Source: Pomphorhynchus laevis
Taxonomy: Eukaryota > Acanthocephala > Palaeacanthocephala > Echinorhynchida > Pomphorhynchidae
Direction: 5' to 3'
Assembly (NCBI GenBank): GCA_012934845.2
Contig: WNNJ02001765.1
Coordinates: 186,001 to 250,000, forward strand
Length of the DNA: 64,000 bases
Each line of letters opens with the position of its first letter. Within the stretch, counting starts at the first letter, position 1. The translations under genes and the position numbers were made by a program. The notes under the pieces were generated by a model. That model was given only the letters and a program-made list of their open reading frames with translations, had not been told where the DNA came from and made no database searches. Shown piece by piece: positions 1-12,120 of the stretch.

Positions 1-129
1 GTGGAACTAAAAATGTTGTTTTCTTTGACAAAATGCCATGAATGTCAAACTAAATATGTAGAAGAAACCGGCCGCTCAATTAGTTTACGTCTTAATAATC
101 GACGCGTAGATATAAAATCAAGGCTTTAA
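1..129 (+). pseudogene. Penelope-like element, GIY-YIG endonuclease fragment
   Basis: The frame from position 13 to the stop at 127-129 reads CHECQTKYVEETGRSIS followed by LRLNNRRVDIK. This matches the start of the GIY-YIG nuclease that ends Penelope-like proteins: a CxxC pair, then a YVGETGR-like strand, an arginine and a basic DIK tail. The usual second tyrosine-glycine pair is altered (YVEE). The protein start lies left of the window, and a small frame change around position 25 is likely, because the NVVF-like strand sits in another frame. The family assignment is from motif recognition only; a relic is more likely than a working gene. Confidence 0.55.
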
Positions 130-291
130 AATAAAATAAGCACAAATAACGATACAGCTGTAAGTTACATTGTAGACGAACATAATGGGACAAAATGAAG
201 TACACCTAAAAAATTTGAGATATTAATAATATACAAAACTATAAACAGCATTAAATGGCCCTATACAATAATTGATACAAGTAATGGTCAA

Positions 292-1395
292 ATGCACATG
301 AGCAAATTGTGTGTTATCGGAGGATCAAAAGATTCTACAATTGCAACAGAAATCGGAGAATATCGTGTAAACTCAAACAAAATGCAGGAAACCTCGTTCA
401 CAATATCAAACAATGTGAGTGGTTTATTACCATTTACTGTTAAAGAGGTAATCGGGGAACTGTCCCCAATACCCTAATTAAAAAATCTGGCGGTTATTAA
501 GCTATCAGCGCCAATAGAGCGCCATAAGCTATTTAACATATTCCTTAGAAAGTTTACTGAAAAATAATAATAGAGTTCAATTCCACTCAGTACGCTACTT
601 TGAAGCTGAAATCAAGATCTCCTTCGTTTCCTGGGACCTTGCGAAGGAGTATGAAACTTTTTTCCACGACGAATTAATGGATTTTGATACAATACAATTT
701 AAACCTATTCAAGTTTCCATCAAAATTTCGAATCTTCCTCCCGTTGGGACATAAACTTATGTTTAAACTCATAAGCACCGACGAGCTAACTTACCTGCAC
801 GGCGATGCTTGCCACAAATGGGGCCACTGGGGCTATGGATGTGTTAAGGAGAAGTCTTGTGGGATATGCGGCTTAACGAATTACCCGCAAGTTGAAGGGA
901 AGTGCTCCTCCCAGCCCAAGTGTTCAAATTGTTAAGGAGTCCACCTGGCGTGGTCCACGAAGTGTGCGAACTTCAAACTGTATTGTTCCCGTCACTGCTC
1001 ATCCCACCTCAAAAAAGATGACCCCGTGACTTTTGGTGCAGTTGCGGATAGAATGACTGACAATGACATCATCAGGTTAGTCGACTCCACAAGACAAGCA
1101 ATCTTCAAGCAATTGGAGACTAATTTAATACTAATTTAATACTTGATTCAGAAACAGCTCGCCTTATTTTTACCGCTCCAATAATCGTCGACCCTCCTGT
1201 TCTGAAGGAATCAAATAAAAGAGCAGCATCCTCACACAGAGTTCCTCCTGTGACGAGCGGGAAAATGTTAAAATCTAAGGCTGAAGATGCTGCCGTTGCA
1301 CTAATGGGAAATGAAGATAATGCCCGTGGGCAAGTGTCTTCCCTAGTATGGGCTTGTGGTGGAAATGGCGAGCTTTCCGCCCCTAGCTCCGTCTA
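292..1395 (+). pseudogene. Family J copy 1 ORF1 (zinc-knuckle protein), broken
   Basis: Pieces of the ORF1 protein: the N-terminal stretch (292-477) ends in GELSPIP. Then, in the same frame after a stop, come LKNLAVIKLSAPIERHKLFN and the decayed middle domain. The zinc-knuckle region at about 800-960 reads CHKWGHWGYGCVKEKSCGICG and then CSNC. The knuckles fit the CCHC pattern used by LINE ORF1 proteins to bind their own RNA. The rest to about 1395 is the serine/lysine-rich linker ending near GELSAPSSV. Several stops and frame changes interrupt it, so it is a relic. Confidence 0.7.
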
Positions 1396-1429
1396 GGTCG
1401 AGCCAATCCCACCCAGCTAATCTAATGCA

Positions 1430-3853
1430 ATGCAGAGTACTCGTGAGCCTTTTTCACTGAATATCCTTCAGTGGAATTCGGGAGGTGCTTCTGCCCTTAG
1501 ACTTCGATCTGGTAGAGATGCAGATGTCATAGTCCTTCAAGAAACGCGGCCTATTCGTATCCCCCAGGACATTACTCGATTTATTCCAAAGCATATATGT
1601 TCCTACTATACTCCGTACATAACCCCTCCTCACTCCTCTTTATCGCAATGACTCTTGACTTTAGTTAAGTGCTCATTAAGGTCCTCCTATTGAACAATTC
1701 CTGTCCAGCAATGTCTTGTTTAGTAGTTTTACTATGTAAGAACGGTAAACGCCTTAGTCTAGACAATGTCTACATCTGTCCTGGGGAGATACACAAGAAC
1801 CGTGTCACCCTGGATAGTATTATCGACAGCGGCTACGACATGATACTTGGGGATTTCAACGACAGAACTGGTCGTTGGATCAATGCAACACTTCGCAGAG
1901 CTAGGAACGGTTATTTTATTCACAAACCACCTTTCCCTACCTTTCATTGCATATCAACAAATTCAATCCTCGACATTTTACTGCTTCACTCGAGGTGGTT
2001 GTTAAAACCCCTCTGCACGGAACAGTCGCGCCAGCAATTGTCCGCCTCTCATGACATAAACTTCGAAGGAGGTTTCACTTTGATCCAATCAGAGTGGCCC
2101 TCTTTCAAGCGGCTATCCAACTCTTTCCCCGAATAGAAAATGAGAATCTGAACGAATTTAATACCTACCTCTCTTCGCAAGCTACCGCGATTTTATCGAC
2201 TACCTATAAAGGTCGTTTATACAATCTCACTACGACAAAACCCAATGTCCTAGCTAAATTACTGAACCTTCCTAATCTCTCTATTTCCGCCAGACAGGCT
2301 CTCTCGAATGAATACTGGAGCACTAGATATAGGTTCTAGCTGAGTAGGGATAGGACGAGTATTGCTCGATTTAATCCTTCTCAGTCTTCCTTTTGGATGA
2401 TTTTCAAGAAGGAGAGGTTTATTTGCTGGAAAGATAGAGCATTGGGTTGGATAGGGAATGTAGGCCTTGATAAAGTTTTGGAGGAGTCACTAGCCCTACA
2501 CAACTATGGAGCCACTCAATCACCTCAACCAATCCCGCCTTGGTGTAACTTTAAGAGTAGGGATCTATCTGTTACGGATATCCTTAACTCCTGGGGTCCA
2601 CTCCCGGGCACCTCCAAATCCGTCGGTCCACTTTATTCTCGGGTCTGTCAGCTTTTGACAGCTGATCAGAGAAGAGAGGTGGCCGTCACAATGCTTTTAG
2701 CCTCCCCATCCGATGTAGCAAGCATCACTATTAGTATGCGTGTTTTTCTTCCTAAGAAGAAATCCTGCTCATGCCCTGAAGATCTACGACCCATTTCGAT
2801 TCAAAATGCACTCGTGTCGATTTACGAAAAAGCGCTTGCGCGTAAAATCTGCGACCATTTAAGTAGGCGTAATTTGATCCCTCCAGGTTTTCATGGGTTC
2901 GTCAAAGGACGCTCGGTCCATTCAGCAGTTGGTGATGTGAATCAGTTTTATCGGGATAATATCCATTGTTGAGTTATGGCTGTTTTTCTTGACTTTTCTG
3001 CTGCATTTGACCGCATCTCCATTTCTTTTGTGATTTCTTCTCTCAGGTCCCTCGGGTTGCCTGCGAGAATTGTGAACAGAGTGGAGATCCTGCTGTATAC
3101 CAAGCGTTTTTACTATGAAGACGACCCTGATGCGCGTCAGTTCTACCCTATTACGGGTGTGCCTCAAGGTTCCCCACTGTTTCCTATCTTATACCTTGCT
3201 GCCTTTATTATACTATTCAAAATATTTAAACGCGAACAACGTCTAGTGGTATACGCTGATGACACCACATCTCTGTTCACTGGACGCATGTGTAAAGACT
3301 TAGTCTCTAACATCAGCCGTTTCTTTTCAAGATTAAAAACCAACTACCCGAATCAAATTTTATTATAAACTCTGCAAAATCGCAGGTGGTAGTTTTTCAT
3401 GGTACCCGTGCAGCTAAGAAAACACTTAAGAGATTAGCACTCTCCGCGCTCTGCTCCATATTTGCCTCTGAACCACTTCCCACCTTTACAAGTCAAGTGA
3501 AATACCTGGGGTTCACCGTTACGGTGAACTGGTCAGCGAAAGCTGACCTGGATAGACTCAAACGTAGCCTGAAGAAAGCTAGGTGGGCCCTGAAATGGGC
3601 TCAGCATCTGTCATTGAAAGGGAAAACCCAGGTGCGCCTTTGGGGTACCTGGGCTAACTCGGGATTAGTCTTCTTTTCGAGAGGACGTCCCCCTGAGTAA
3701 AGGCTAAGGTTTCTTAAGCTCATCGTCTCTCGTTTACCCAGCATAGTCCGCGCCGATTGGATTCTTCGGGGGGGGGTGAAAGACCCCGGGTGGTTCAGTC
3801 GGAAGGCGGCGTGTTGGATCGGTCAGTGGCCTCAGATCCCCATGGACCTTTGA
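1430..3853 (+). pseudogene. Family J copy 1 ORF2 (endonuclease-reverse transcriptase), broken
   Basis: It starts MQSTREPFSLNILQWNSGG, the first strand of an exonuclease-endonuclease-phosphatase domain; LGDFNDRTGRW (about 1850-1880) is the catalytic Asp/Asn strand. The RT follows from about 2640: FLPKKKSCSCPEDLRPIS, then FHGFVKGRSVHSA, VFLDFSAAFDRIS (motif A, about 2980), GVPQGSP (motif B, about 3157) and VVYADDTTSL (motif C with YADD, about 3248). The C-terminal part has LWGTWANSGLVFFSRGRPPE and ends at TGA 3851-3853. At least six stops or frame changes separate these blocks. No RNase H domain follows the RT. Confidence 0.85.
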
Positions 3854-3985
3854 CCGTAAGAAGAAGATGTATCAAGAAGGATACCATGGTTGATACAAAT
3901 TTTTTGGTTGTTATTGACTATTGACTGTTCCGTTTTGTATGTCTCATTTAACCTTTTGGATTTTTAAGAAAACCTTTATTATTTA

Positions 3986-5558
3986 AAATGAAGTATATTA
4001 TATTAGGCGGCAGCAAATGCATAAATGTAACAGAAAGGAAAAAAGAGGAAATTAAATGGAAATGACAACAAATGACTGACAGTGATTACGGACTTAATGT
4101 GGGAACCTTATATCATTGACTATGCGATGATATATTATGGATGATATATATTTATTCACTTGTAAAATTGAAAATAAAATACCTGCAGGTATCATAAAAT
4201 AAAATAATACCGTTTGATAAAATTCGTTGTCTGAAGCTGAAGCAACAAAGTTCAAATGATCCTCAACTGATGGCATATTTTATTGAGTGTTTTGAAGTAA
4301 ATGGTGTATGGATTCAAGTGCTTGTTTTTTCTATTGTGCTGTAGTAATTGATAAAACGAAACAAACTGGATAGGCTAATTGTTCAATAACCTATTTAATT
4401 GTCTAAATCAGATCAGCTAACTGAAGATACATTTAAGTCATTTACTAATTGTTTTTTAAAGAAAAGTAAAATCGTATTTCTTCGTTTTTTATTATTATTT
4501 CCTTAATGCATTTTTTATCTTTAGTTTCCGATAAGAGACTTGTAATCATACAATGCTTGTCATGTGGAAATAAACGGAAAATAGTAGCGGGTAGCCGTAA
4601 CGTATGGAATAATTGGGGATTTTCGAATAATGACTTTGTAAAAGATGACGAAGGCTGTGATAATGTTAATTTTGAAAATATAAAACCTGATCGCTAGACA
4701 AAATAATGACATAATAAATATTTATCAAATCATGTATAGATAAATTTAAATTTGTTTGCTAAAACTTTTAACAATGGGATAATTAAAAATGGAATTTGAT
4801 GTATTATATCATGTTAGCTTACATTTTTGTCAAGACTTAAATTGCCAATAAGTTCAAGCATTATATTATAAAAAGATTTGGATGATGGTGCACTTGACAA
4901 CACAATTCCTTCTAATCTTGAATAGGAAATCTTAAATGGAATAAATAGCTTGGAAGAATGTATGACATCTATGGAAATTTTTGTTGTGATATAAAAATCT
5001 CATTATTATTCAAAATGGTAGGTTTTCCGTGCAAGGTTATAGTCTGTAATTGCAAAGTTAAACAATGGATACTTTTTTAAATCCTACAAGAAACCAACAA
5101 CAGTACTCTACATTTCAGTATTGGTGGACCTCACCAGCCACTGTTGAACTACCCATGTTTCATTTTCGGTTCTTTTAATGTTGGATGACGATAACTCGAC
5201 TCGTCTGCTTTTATTGACAATTAGATTTAATGAATGACTTTCGTCTTACATTTTGCGAATGTAATTGAAATCATTTCTGATTTCAAATTAAATCAGCGTT
5301 GGTAGGGGAAGATGGAAACTTCAATTTGAAAACCTACCTGATTTTGAAATACTTAAAAGATTTTTCAATCCTATAAAATCCTTAAATGACTAGGATGAAT
5401 GTATAAACACCTTTATCAACAAATTGATAAATCGAATGAAGGACTACTGAAATTTGTAATTAAGTAATGAAATATCAACAAAAAATTTCTATATGTAAAA
5501 TTATTACTCGATAACAATCATCACTGGCAAACGACGGCATGTCTCAACAAAGAAATTC
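3986..5558. other. Non-coding stretch, nothing recognised
   Basis: About 1.6 kb of AT-rich DNA between two LINE copies. The longest open frame (4506-4697, 63 codons, plus) has a CxxC pair but no recognisable family and no supporting context, so I do not call it a gene. Only short chance inverted repeats are visible. Confidence 0.6.
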
Positions 5559-5571
5559 AGTTTACTTGCAT
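5559..5571 (+). repeat. Target-site duplication, left, of LINE copy 2
   Basis: AGTTTACTTGCAT here is repeated exactly at 9227-9239, directly after the element's TTTA tail. The pair fixes both ends of copy 2. Confidence 0.9.
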
Positions 5572-5719
5572 ACGTAGCATTTTAAAAATGTGTAGTGTAC
5601 AAGTAATTTCGGAGCTATCAAACGATAGCAGCAAAAATCATTCAAAAATCAACGATAATCCTACAAAAAAGACAAATTAAAGGTAAATCTAACTACAGAT
5701 CCAAGTAACAAGGTTAGTA

Positions 5720-6603
5720 ATTTTTTTATGATCTCAGGTGATGGGGAGGTGCTTCCACCATTCCTAAATTAAAGAATTTGCTATAATTAAAGTTAAGAAA
5801 CCGATTGAAAAACACGATCTCTACAACAAATTGTTGAGATCCTTCACCAAACAGTTTCAGAACAGGGTTCTATTTAACTCTGTTAGGTTACACCCTGCGG
5901 AGGTGAAGATCTCTTTTGTCTCGAATGACCTTGCCGCAAACTACATGGAGTACTTCTCCGCCAATTTAGCTGAATATGGTGAAATTTCATCCAAGCCTAT
6001 CCTAGCATCGCTAAAAGTTTCAAATCTTCCCTGTTCAATGGAAGAAGATATACGTTCTTTTATGGCAAAATTCAAGGTCACCAATCTGAGGTCAATCCGG
6101 GGTAAGGACGGGAACCCTATCCCGGTTGGCTTTTGCAATGTTCCCGTAAATATTGCTGAATCCTTGTCTAATTCTACGTCGGGAGGGGGTGCCATCCTGC
6201 TTGGAGCAGGAAATGCTCTCTATTCAAAGAATATAGACAATTATTCTTGTTGAAACCGCCCAATCCGGCCAAGTCCTTCGCGGTCGCTGCAGCTCCACGT
6301 ATGGATGACGCTGACATTCTACGGATTATCGACTTAAAGACTTCGAATGCTCTTCGGCAGATGGATGAGTTAGTACGCTCTACCCTAACCGTTATCGGGA
6401 CTAATCCTGTGCTTCCTGTTTCCTCGGTTCCGGAGTCGAAAAAGAGAGGGGCTTTAGCCCATGCCGTTCCCCCGCTCAAGATTGGGAAGCTAATCCAACA
6501 GAAGACTAATAGGGGAAATGAAGATACTGCTTAGGGGCAAGTACCTTCCTTGGACGGGGCTAGTGGTGGGAAGGGCAACCTTCCTGCACCTAGCTTTGTC
6601 TAG
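5720..6603 (+). pseudogene. Family J copy 2 ORF1, internally deleted
   Basis: The N-terminal domain is open from about 5831 (LRSFTKQFQNRVLFNSVRLH...). It keeps the conserved sequence in which a hydrophobic strand precedes NSV, ISF and KPI, then LRSIRGKDGNPIPVGFCNVP. Right after the equivalent of SKSASNPFxGFN the zinc-knuckle region is missing: the sequence jumps near 6190-6250 to the linker PPNPAKSFAVAAAPRMDDAD. All CCHC knuckles are therefore deleted. The C-terminal linker ends near 6603, about 34 bases before the ORF2 start. A donor-like AGGTTAGT lies at about 5711-5718, at the place where other copies have AGGTAAGT. Confidence 0.75.
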
Positions 6604-6636
6604 GTAGGCAATCCCCCATCCAACTAATCCATCACA

Positions 6637-9078
6637 ATGCAGAGTACTTGTGAGCCTTTTTCACTGAATATCCTTCAGTGGAACTCGGGAGGTGCTTCCG
6701 CCCTTAGACTTCTATCTGGTAGAGATGCAGATGTTATAGTCCTTCAGGAGACGCGGTCTATCCGTCTCACCCAGGACATTACTCGATTTATCCCAAAGCA
6801 TATCTGTTCCCACTATACTCCGTACATAACCCCACCTCACTCCTCTTCATCTCAAGGACTCTTGACCTTAGTTAAGTGCTCCTTAAGGTCCTCCCTCCTA
6901 TTAAACTACTCATGTCCAGCCCTTTCTTGTTTAGTAGTTTCACTCAGTAAGAACGGTAAACGCATAAGTCTAGCCAATGTCTACATCCGTCCAGGGGAAA
7001 TTCACAAGAACCGTGACCTCCTGGATAGTATTATTGACAGCGGTTATGACATGATACTTGGAGATTTCAACGACAGAACTGGTCGTTGGATCAATGCAGC
7101 ACTTCGCAGAGCTAGGAACGGTTATCTTATTCACAAACCCCCGTCACCTACCTTTCATTGCACATCAACAAATTCTATCCTCGACATTTTACTGCTTCAC
7201 TCGAGGTGGTTGTTAAAACCTTCTGCACGGAGCAGTCGCGCCAGCAATTGTCCACCTCTCATGACCTAATTCGTTGGAGATTGAGGAAGATATGTTGCTT
7301 CGAAGGAGGTTTCACTTTGATCCTGTCAGAGTGGTCCTCTTTCAAGCGGCTATCCAACTCTTTCCCATAATAGGAAATGAGAGTCTTACCGAATTTAATA
7401 CCTACCTCTTTTCGCAAGCTACCGCGATTCTATCGACTACCTATAAAGGTCGTATATACAATCCCACTCCGACGAAACTCAAGGTCCTAGCAAAATTACT
7501 GAACCTCACTAATCTCTCTGCTTCCGCCAAACAGGCCCTCTCAAATGAATACTGGAGCACTAGATACAGGTTCCAGCTGAGTAGGGATAGGACGAGTATC
7601 GCTCGCCTTAATCCTTCTCAGTCTTCATTTTGGAAGATTTTCAAGAAGGAGAAGTTTGTTTGCTGGAAGGATAGAGCATTGGGTTGGATAGGGAATGTAG
7701 GCCTTGATAAAGTTTGGGAGGAGTCACTAGCCCTACACAACTATGGAGCCACTCTATCACCTCAACCAATCCCGCCTTGGTGTAACTTCAGGAGTAGGGA
7801 TCTATCTGTTACGGATATTTTTAACTCCTAGGGTCCACTCCCGGGCATCTCCAAATCCGTCGTTCCACTTTCTTCTCGGGTCTGTCAGCTTTTGACAGCT
7901 GATCAGAGAAGAGAGGTGGCCGTCACAATGCTTTTAGCCTCCCCATCCGATGTAGCAGGCATCAATATTAGTAAGCGTGTTTTTATTCCTAAGAAAAAAT
8001 CCTGCTTATGCCATAAAAATCAGCGACCCATTTCGATTCAAAATGCGCTCGTTTCGATTTACAAAAAAGCGCTTGCGCGTAAAATCCGCTACCACCTGAG
8101 TAGGCGTAATTTGATCCCTCCAGGTTTTCATGGGTTCGTTAAAGGTCGCTAGGTCCATTCAGCAGTAGGTGAAGTGGAACAGTTTTGTCAAAAGAATAGC
8201 TATCGTTTAGTTGTGGCTGTTTTCCTCGACTTTTCTGCTGCATTTGACCGTATCTCCATTTCCTTTGTGATCTCTTCTCTCAGGTCCCTCGGATTGCCTG
8301 CGAGAATTGTGAACAGAGTGGAGATCCTGCTGTATACCAAGCGTTTTTACTATGAAGACGACCCTGATGCGCGTCAGTTCTACCCTATTACGGGTGTGCC
8401 TCAAGGTTCCCCACTTTCTCCTATCTTATACCTTGCTGCCTCTATTAAACTATTCAAAATATTTAAACGCGAACAACGTCTTGTGGTGTATGTTGATGAC
8501 ACCACAGCCCTGTTCACTGGACACAGGTGTAAAGACGTAGTCTCTGACATCAGCCGTTTCTTTTTAAGATTAAAAGATCAGTTACCCATATCCAATCTTA
8601 TTTTAAACTCAGCTAAATCGCAGGTGGTCGTCTTTCATGCACACCTGCTACAAAGCAAAAACTTAAGAGATTAGCACTCTCTGCGCTCTCCTCCATATTT
8701 GCCTCTGAACCACTTCCCACCTTCACAAGTCGAGTAAAATACCTGGGGTTCACCGTTACGGTGAACTGGTCGGCGAAAGCTGACCTGGATAGACTCAAAC
8801 GTATCCTGAAGAAAGCTAGATGGGCCCTGAAACGGGCTCAGCATCTGTCATTGAAAGGGAAAGCCCAGGTGCGCCTTTGGGGCACTTGGGCTATCTCGGG
8901 ATTAGTCTTCTTCTCAAGAGGACGTCCCCCAGAGCAAAGGCTAAGGTTTCTTAAGCTCCTCGTCTCTCGTTTACCAAGCATAGTCCGCGCTGATTGGATT
9001 CTTCGGGGGGTGAAAGACCCCGGGTGGTTTAGTCGGAAGGCGGCGTGTTGGATCGGTTGGGGGCTCAGATCCCCATAG
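6637..9078 (+). pseudogene. Family J copy 2 ORF2 (endonuclease-reverse transcriptase)
   Basis: ATG 6637 gives MQSTCEPFSLNILQWNSGG. The endonuclease is open for 210 codons (VIVLQETRSIRLTQDITRF, LGDFNDRTGRWINA), then shifts frame near 7230-7280 into the linker LRRRFHFDPVRVVLFQAA. The RT has FIPKKKSCLC, VAVFLDFSAAFDRIS (motif A, about 8214), GVPQGSPLSPILY (motif B) and VVYVDDTTAL (motif C, YVDD instead of the usual YADD). It ends at TAG 9076-9078. Breaks include TAG near 7830, TAG 8150-8152 shared with two other copies, and a frame change near 8640. Total ORF length of about 814 codons is short for a LINE ORF2 because there is no RNase H domain. Confidence 0.88.
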
Positions 9079-9239
9079 ACCTGAGGCCATGAAAGAGAAA
9101 GGGAAGATGAAAAAAACGAAAGAAAATTTTGTCATTTTTGATCTGAGTTGGTTATGACCTACCTTTTTTATTTTTGCATGCTATATTTTGGTGTATTTAA
9201 TAAAGTCTTTATTTATTTATTTATTTAGTTTACTTGCAT

Positions 9240-11850
9240 GCAAAGAGCGTTCAAAACTACTTAATGAAGCAATGATAATAGTAAAAATGTGGAGCACTCA
9301 ACGAAGGAAAACTGAACCAAAATACGCTAGCTACAGATCTTATTGACAGAGGATATAAACATCCAGAAATTTCGAAAGTTAGAAATGATAATAAATAATA
9401 TTACGGATGAATGTGCAATTAGTGCAAATACATTAGTCTTTTCGATTTGGTGCTTCGAAGCTTTCTGGAAAAGGAATTTGACACATTTTACACTTTTTTA
9501 GAGCGTGCATCTACTGTAGAAATATTAGACTGAAGAAACATAGTAGAAGAAAAGTAAATTTCAAGTGATATCAACAAATTGGTGACGTCATGAATTCGTC
9601 AATATACACATAGTGACATCAAAATTGTAAGCTATAGTAATATAATAGCTCTTCATTGTTTCGTAAAGTTTTAGTTTGTTATGATCAGTATAAACGGTTC
9701 AATAGCTATATTAATTTATACGATAAAGTATTTTAAATTGGAATTTATGCAAAATTCTATATCAAGATGTACATTTGTTTATAAATTTTTGAACTCATCA
9801 AATTGTTATGGTTCTAGTACATCCATTTTCCTTTATACAACATCCATTTTGACAAAAATATTCGGTTTTTGGAAATTAAAAATAATAACTAATTTTTCAG
9901 ATCAGGAAGAATTTGACGAAAATTAATTTTTATGAAAATAACATAAGTAATCAGGTTTTTAAAGTCTGCAATAATTTGTATCATGTTTTCTGGATATTAG
10001 GCTGATATCCAGCCTAATATTCTTACAGTATATGCAGGCTCTAAAATATTTTAAAATGTGATAATTTTTTCAAAAAGCTTGGAAACACCAAGTGAAAAGG
10101 CCCTCATTCCTTACAATCCAGCACAAAGATCGAACGAACGTAATTTCATTAAATCATTCAAAGCTGTCTATTAAAAACAATCAATCAAAGTCAAAAACTG
10201 CATGTATTTTATTCTGGAAAGAATAAAATACTTATATTGTAAGGACACAGTTTAATGAAATGAGTCATCGTCGTACAACTTCTTGAAATCTAATATAATA
10301 CAAAATATTAAAAGTCACTTTTCAAGCTACGCTACGAAACTAAAATATAGTGTCATTGTATACAAGTTTTACATCCATATTGATATGATATGTGTAATAT
10401 GAGCATTGTCATCCAGAATAGAAATGCAGAATGTACCCTAGAATGCATGCGGGAAATCCGAAAGCTGAGATAAAATTAATAATCATATGAGAGTACTTTA
10501 TAAAGGTATCTCTGCCGTTTCTCTACTTCGGATCAACAACAACAAAATTTACAAAGCAGAACAATTTATAATAAAAGATTGTTTTACTGTTCAATCAGAT
10601 CGATAATGAACAAAGAAGTATTTTTTGAACAGCTAAAAAAATACAACAAACTGACGTAGCTACCTTCACAGAAACGAGAGTGATAAATCTGATATCGAGA
10701 ATAAAATCTCATCTCAAGATCTTTCGACAAGAAAGATTTTATGCATCATATTTCGCATTACATGATCTTACATACTCTCAAAATGCAAATGTAATATGAA
10801 GCCCTAAAAGAATTTGTAGATCTTTCGACAGTGTTTTGTCGAGTTAAAAGTCTATGTTGAATTTATCTTATTAAAAAGCCTGTGTAGCTCTTTGTAAATA
10901 TGCCATTACATTTATTAATTTAATAACAGTTTCGAATTGTAAGATCAGGCCGAAAAATCAAGGTTATATCTTATGAAAAGCTCCAACATCATCGGCAAGT
11001 AGCGAAACGCGCGATAGAATTAAAAAAAGCCGAAACTCTTTTAAGAGCAAATCAAATCACTAATAAGTTGCTGCAATTTTGTCTCAAAATGATAATAAAG
11101 ACCATAAATTTTAGAACCCGAGAAAGTTCTTCAAGAGAGAATGAAGGATTTAAGACTGATCGCTATCCTGTCTCAACTAATAATTATGCGTATTCTCAGG
11201 ATTAACTAATAAGCGTATTGAAGAATGCAATAAATAGGTCAATTCACTCAGCATATCCTTCAATTGAGAATAATTTTGTGAAGTGATATTTCCACTCTTA
11301 TGAAATGAAAATAGTTTCTAAGGAAATCTAAACGCATCTCTTATTTACAAAGTCAATGTCTCGTAAGCATTATTATATAATAATGTTATTATTTAATTAT
11401 TTAATTATTATTAATTATTTAATATTATAACAAATAATTCCTTATTTAAATAATCGTATATTATTTATTAGTTAATTCATAAAAATAGATTTCTATTTTA
11501 AATTGTAATTTTAAAATTTAAACTTTATATAAATATAAATTGTATAAGATCTTATGTAATTATTTATTTTTATTATTTATTAATATTGATCTTTATTTTT
11601 AATTTATGTATAGTAATTTATTTTTAATTTAAATACCTAGTCTCACTTTGCTGATCTAGATGTATATTATAATATTTCTGTTAATGAACTATCATTAACT
11701 AACATAATAAGATAAAAACTCCACAACATTTGCTACTGGAACAAATTTCATTATCTCTTTATATCCTTAGGGATTTGATTAAATTGCTGCATAAAACAGA
11801 ATTTTATTACAAGTGACAAAGATTGAAATGAATTCGGTAGTTAGTGTTTA
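9240..11850. other. Non-coding AT-rich stretch
   Basis: About 2.6 kb with no recognisable gene. One open frame of 81 codons (9681-9926, plus) is hydrophobic, low in complexity and unsupported. 11390-11640 is almost pure A/T with repeated TTAATTATT. A small perfect hairpin at 9994-10020 is listed separately. Confidence 0.6.
9994..10020. repeat. Perfect 11-bp hairpin
   Basis: ATATTAGGCTG (9994-10004) and its exact reverse complement CAGCCTAATAT (10010-10020) are separated by ATATC. There is no gene nearby, so the role is unknown. Confidence 0.8.
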
Positions 11851-11852
11851 AT

Positions 11853-11895
11853 TTTTATAGTACTTGATATTTTTTAAATATCAAGTACTATAAAA
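11853..11895. repeat. 20-bp-arm hairpin upstream of the RLE LINE
   Basis: TTTTATAGTACTTGATATTT (11853-11872) is followed after three bases by its exact reverse complement (11876-11895). The hairpin lies 80 bases before the 13-bp tandem array. It could be an old terminal hairpin or chance AT-rich foldback; the perfect arms argue against pure chance. Confidence 0.75.
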
Positions 11896-11974
11896 TATCA
11901 CCTTAAAACAATTTTGATTTCTAATAAACATACAATTTGTTTAAAATCATTACTTACATCATACTTCATAAGTT

Positions 11975-12078
11975 AGCAACGACAGTAAGCAACGACAGTA
12001 AGCAACGACAGTAAGCAACGACAGTAAGCAACGACAGTAAGCAACGACAGTAAGCAACGACAGTAAGCAACGGTAGTA
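11975..12078 (+). repeat. Tandem array, eight 13-bp units
   Basis: Seven exact copies of AGCAACGACAGTA plus an eighth with two changes (AGCAACGGTAGTA) run head to tail and stop 42 bases before the first ATG of the RLE-type LINE. It is likely part of that element's 5' leader, where tandem units often carry promoter activity, or a repeat target into which it inserted. The array is GC-richer than its surroundings. Confidence 0.9.
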
Positions 12079-12120
12079 AATTTATAACTCAGCGATCGAG
12101 TGGTTTGCAATAACGACGCC

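Larger units (their letters stand above)
290..3985 (+). mobile_element. LINE family J, copy 1 (degenerate)
   Basis: A non-LTR retrotransposon with ORF1 (zinc-knuckle nucleic-acid-binding protein), ORF2 (APE-type endonuclease plus reverse transcriptase) and an A/T-rich tail near 3968-3985. The 5' limit is approximate: the first recognisable ORF1 codons (MSKLCVIGGS) start at 292. No convincing target duplication was found. The endonuclease reading NILQWNSGG, absence of an RNase H domain and three ORF1 zinc knuckles place the family near the Jockey/R1/I assemblage; the exact clade cannot be set by eye. The copy is broken many times in both ORFs. In the RT it keeps a serine codon (TCG, near 2911-2914) where three other copies have a TAG stop. 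Confidence 0.85.
5572..9226 (+). mobile_element. LINE family J, copy 2, full-length insertion with 13-bp TSD
   Basis: A 3.65-kb element bounded by the 13-bp duplication AGTTTACTTGCAT (5559-5571 and 9227-9239). It begins ACGTAGCATT, has a 5' leader, ORF1 relic to about 6603, ORF2 from 6637 to 9078, a 3' UTR with AATAAAG (9199-9205) and an ATTT-repeat tail. The exact duplication suggests a young insertion, yet both ORFs carry several stops and frame changes. Either the copy was mobilised in trans or the parent was already defective. The in-frame TAG at 8150-8152 recurs in copies 4 and 5. Confidence 0.92.

Noticed and set aside
4506-4697. 63-codon open frame with a CxxC pair
   Set aside because: No family resemblance, no neighbour or signal, AT-rich context; likely chance.
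5711-5737. Possible 26-base intron in LINE copy 2 (GTTAGT to CTCAG)
   Set aside because: Too short to splice in most animals and the acceptor is not conserved in other copies.
11975-12078. CRISPR-like array
   Set aside because: Units are contiguous without spacers, and the DNA is eukaryotic; it is a simple tandem repeat.
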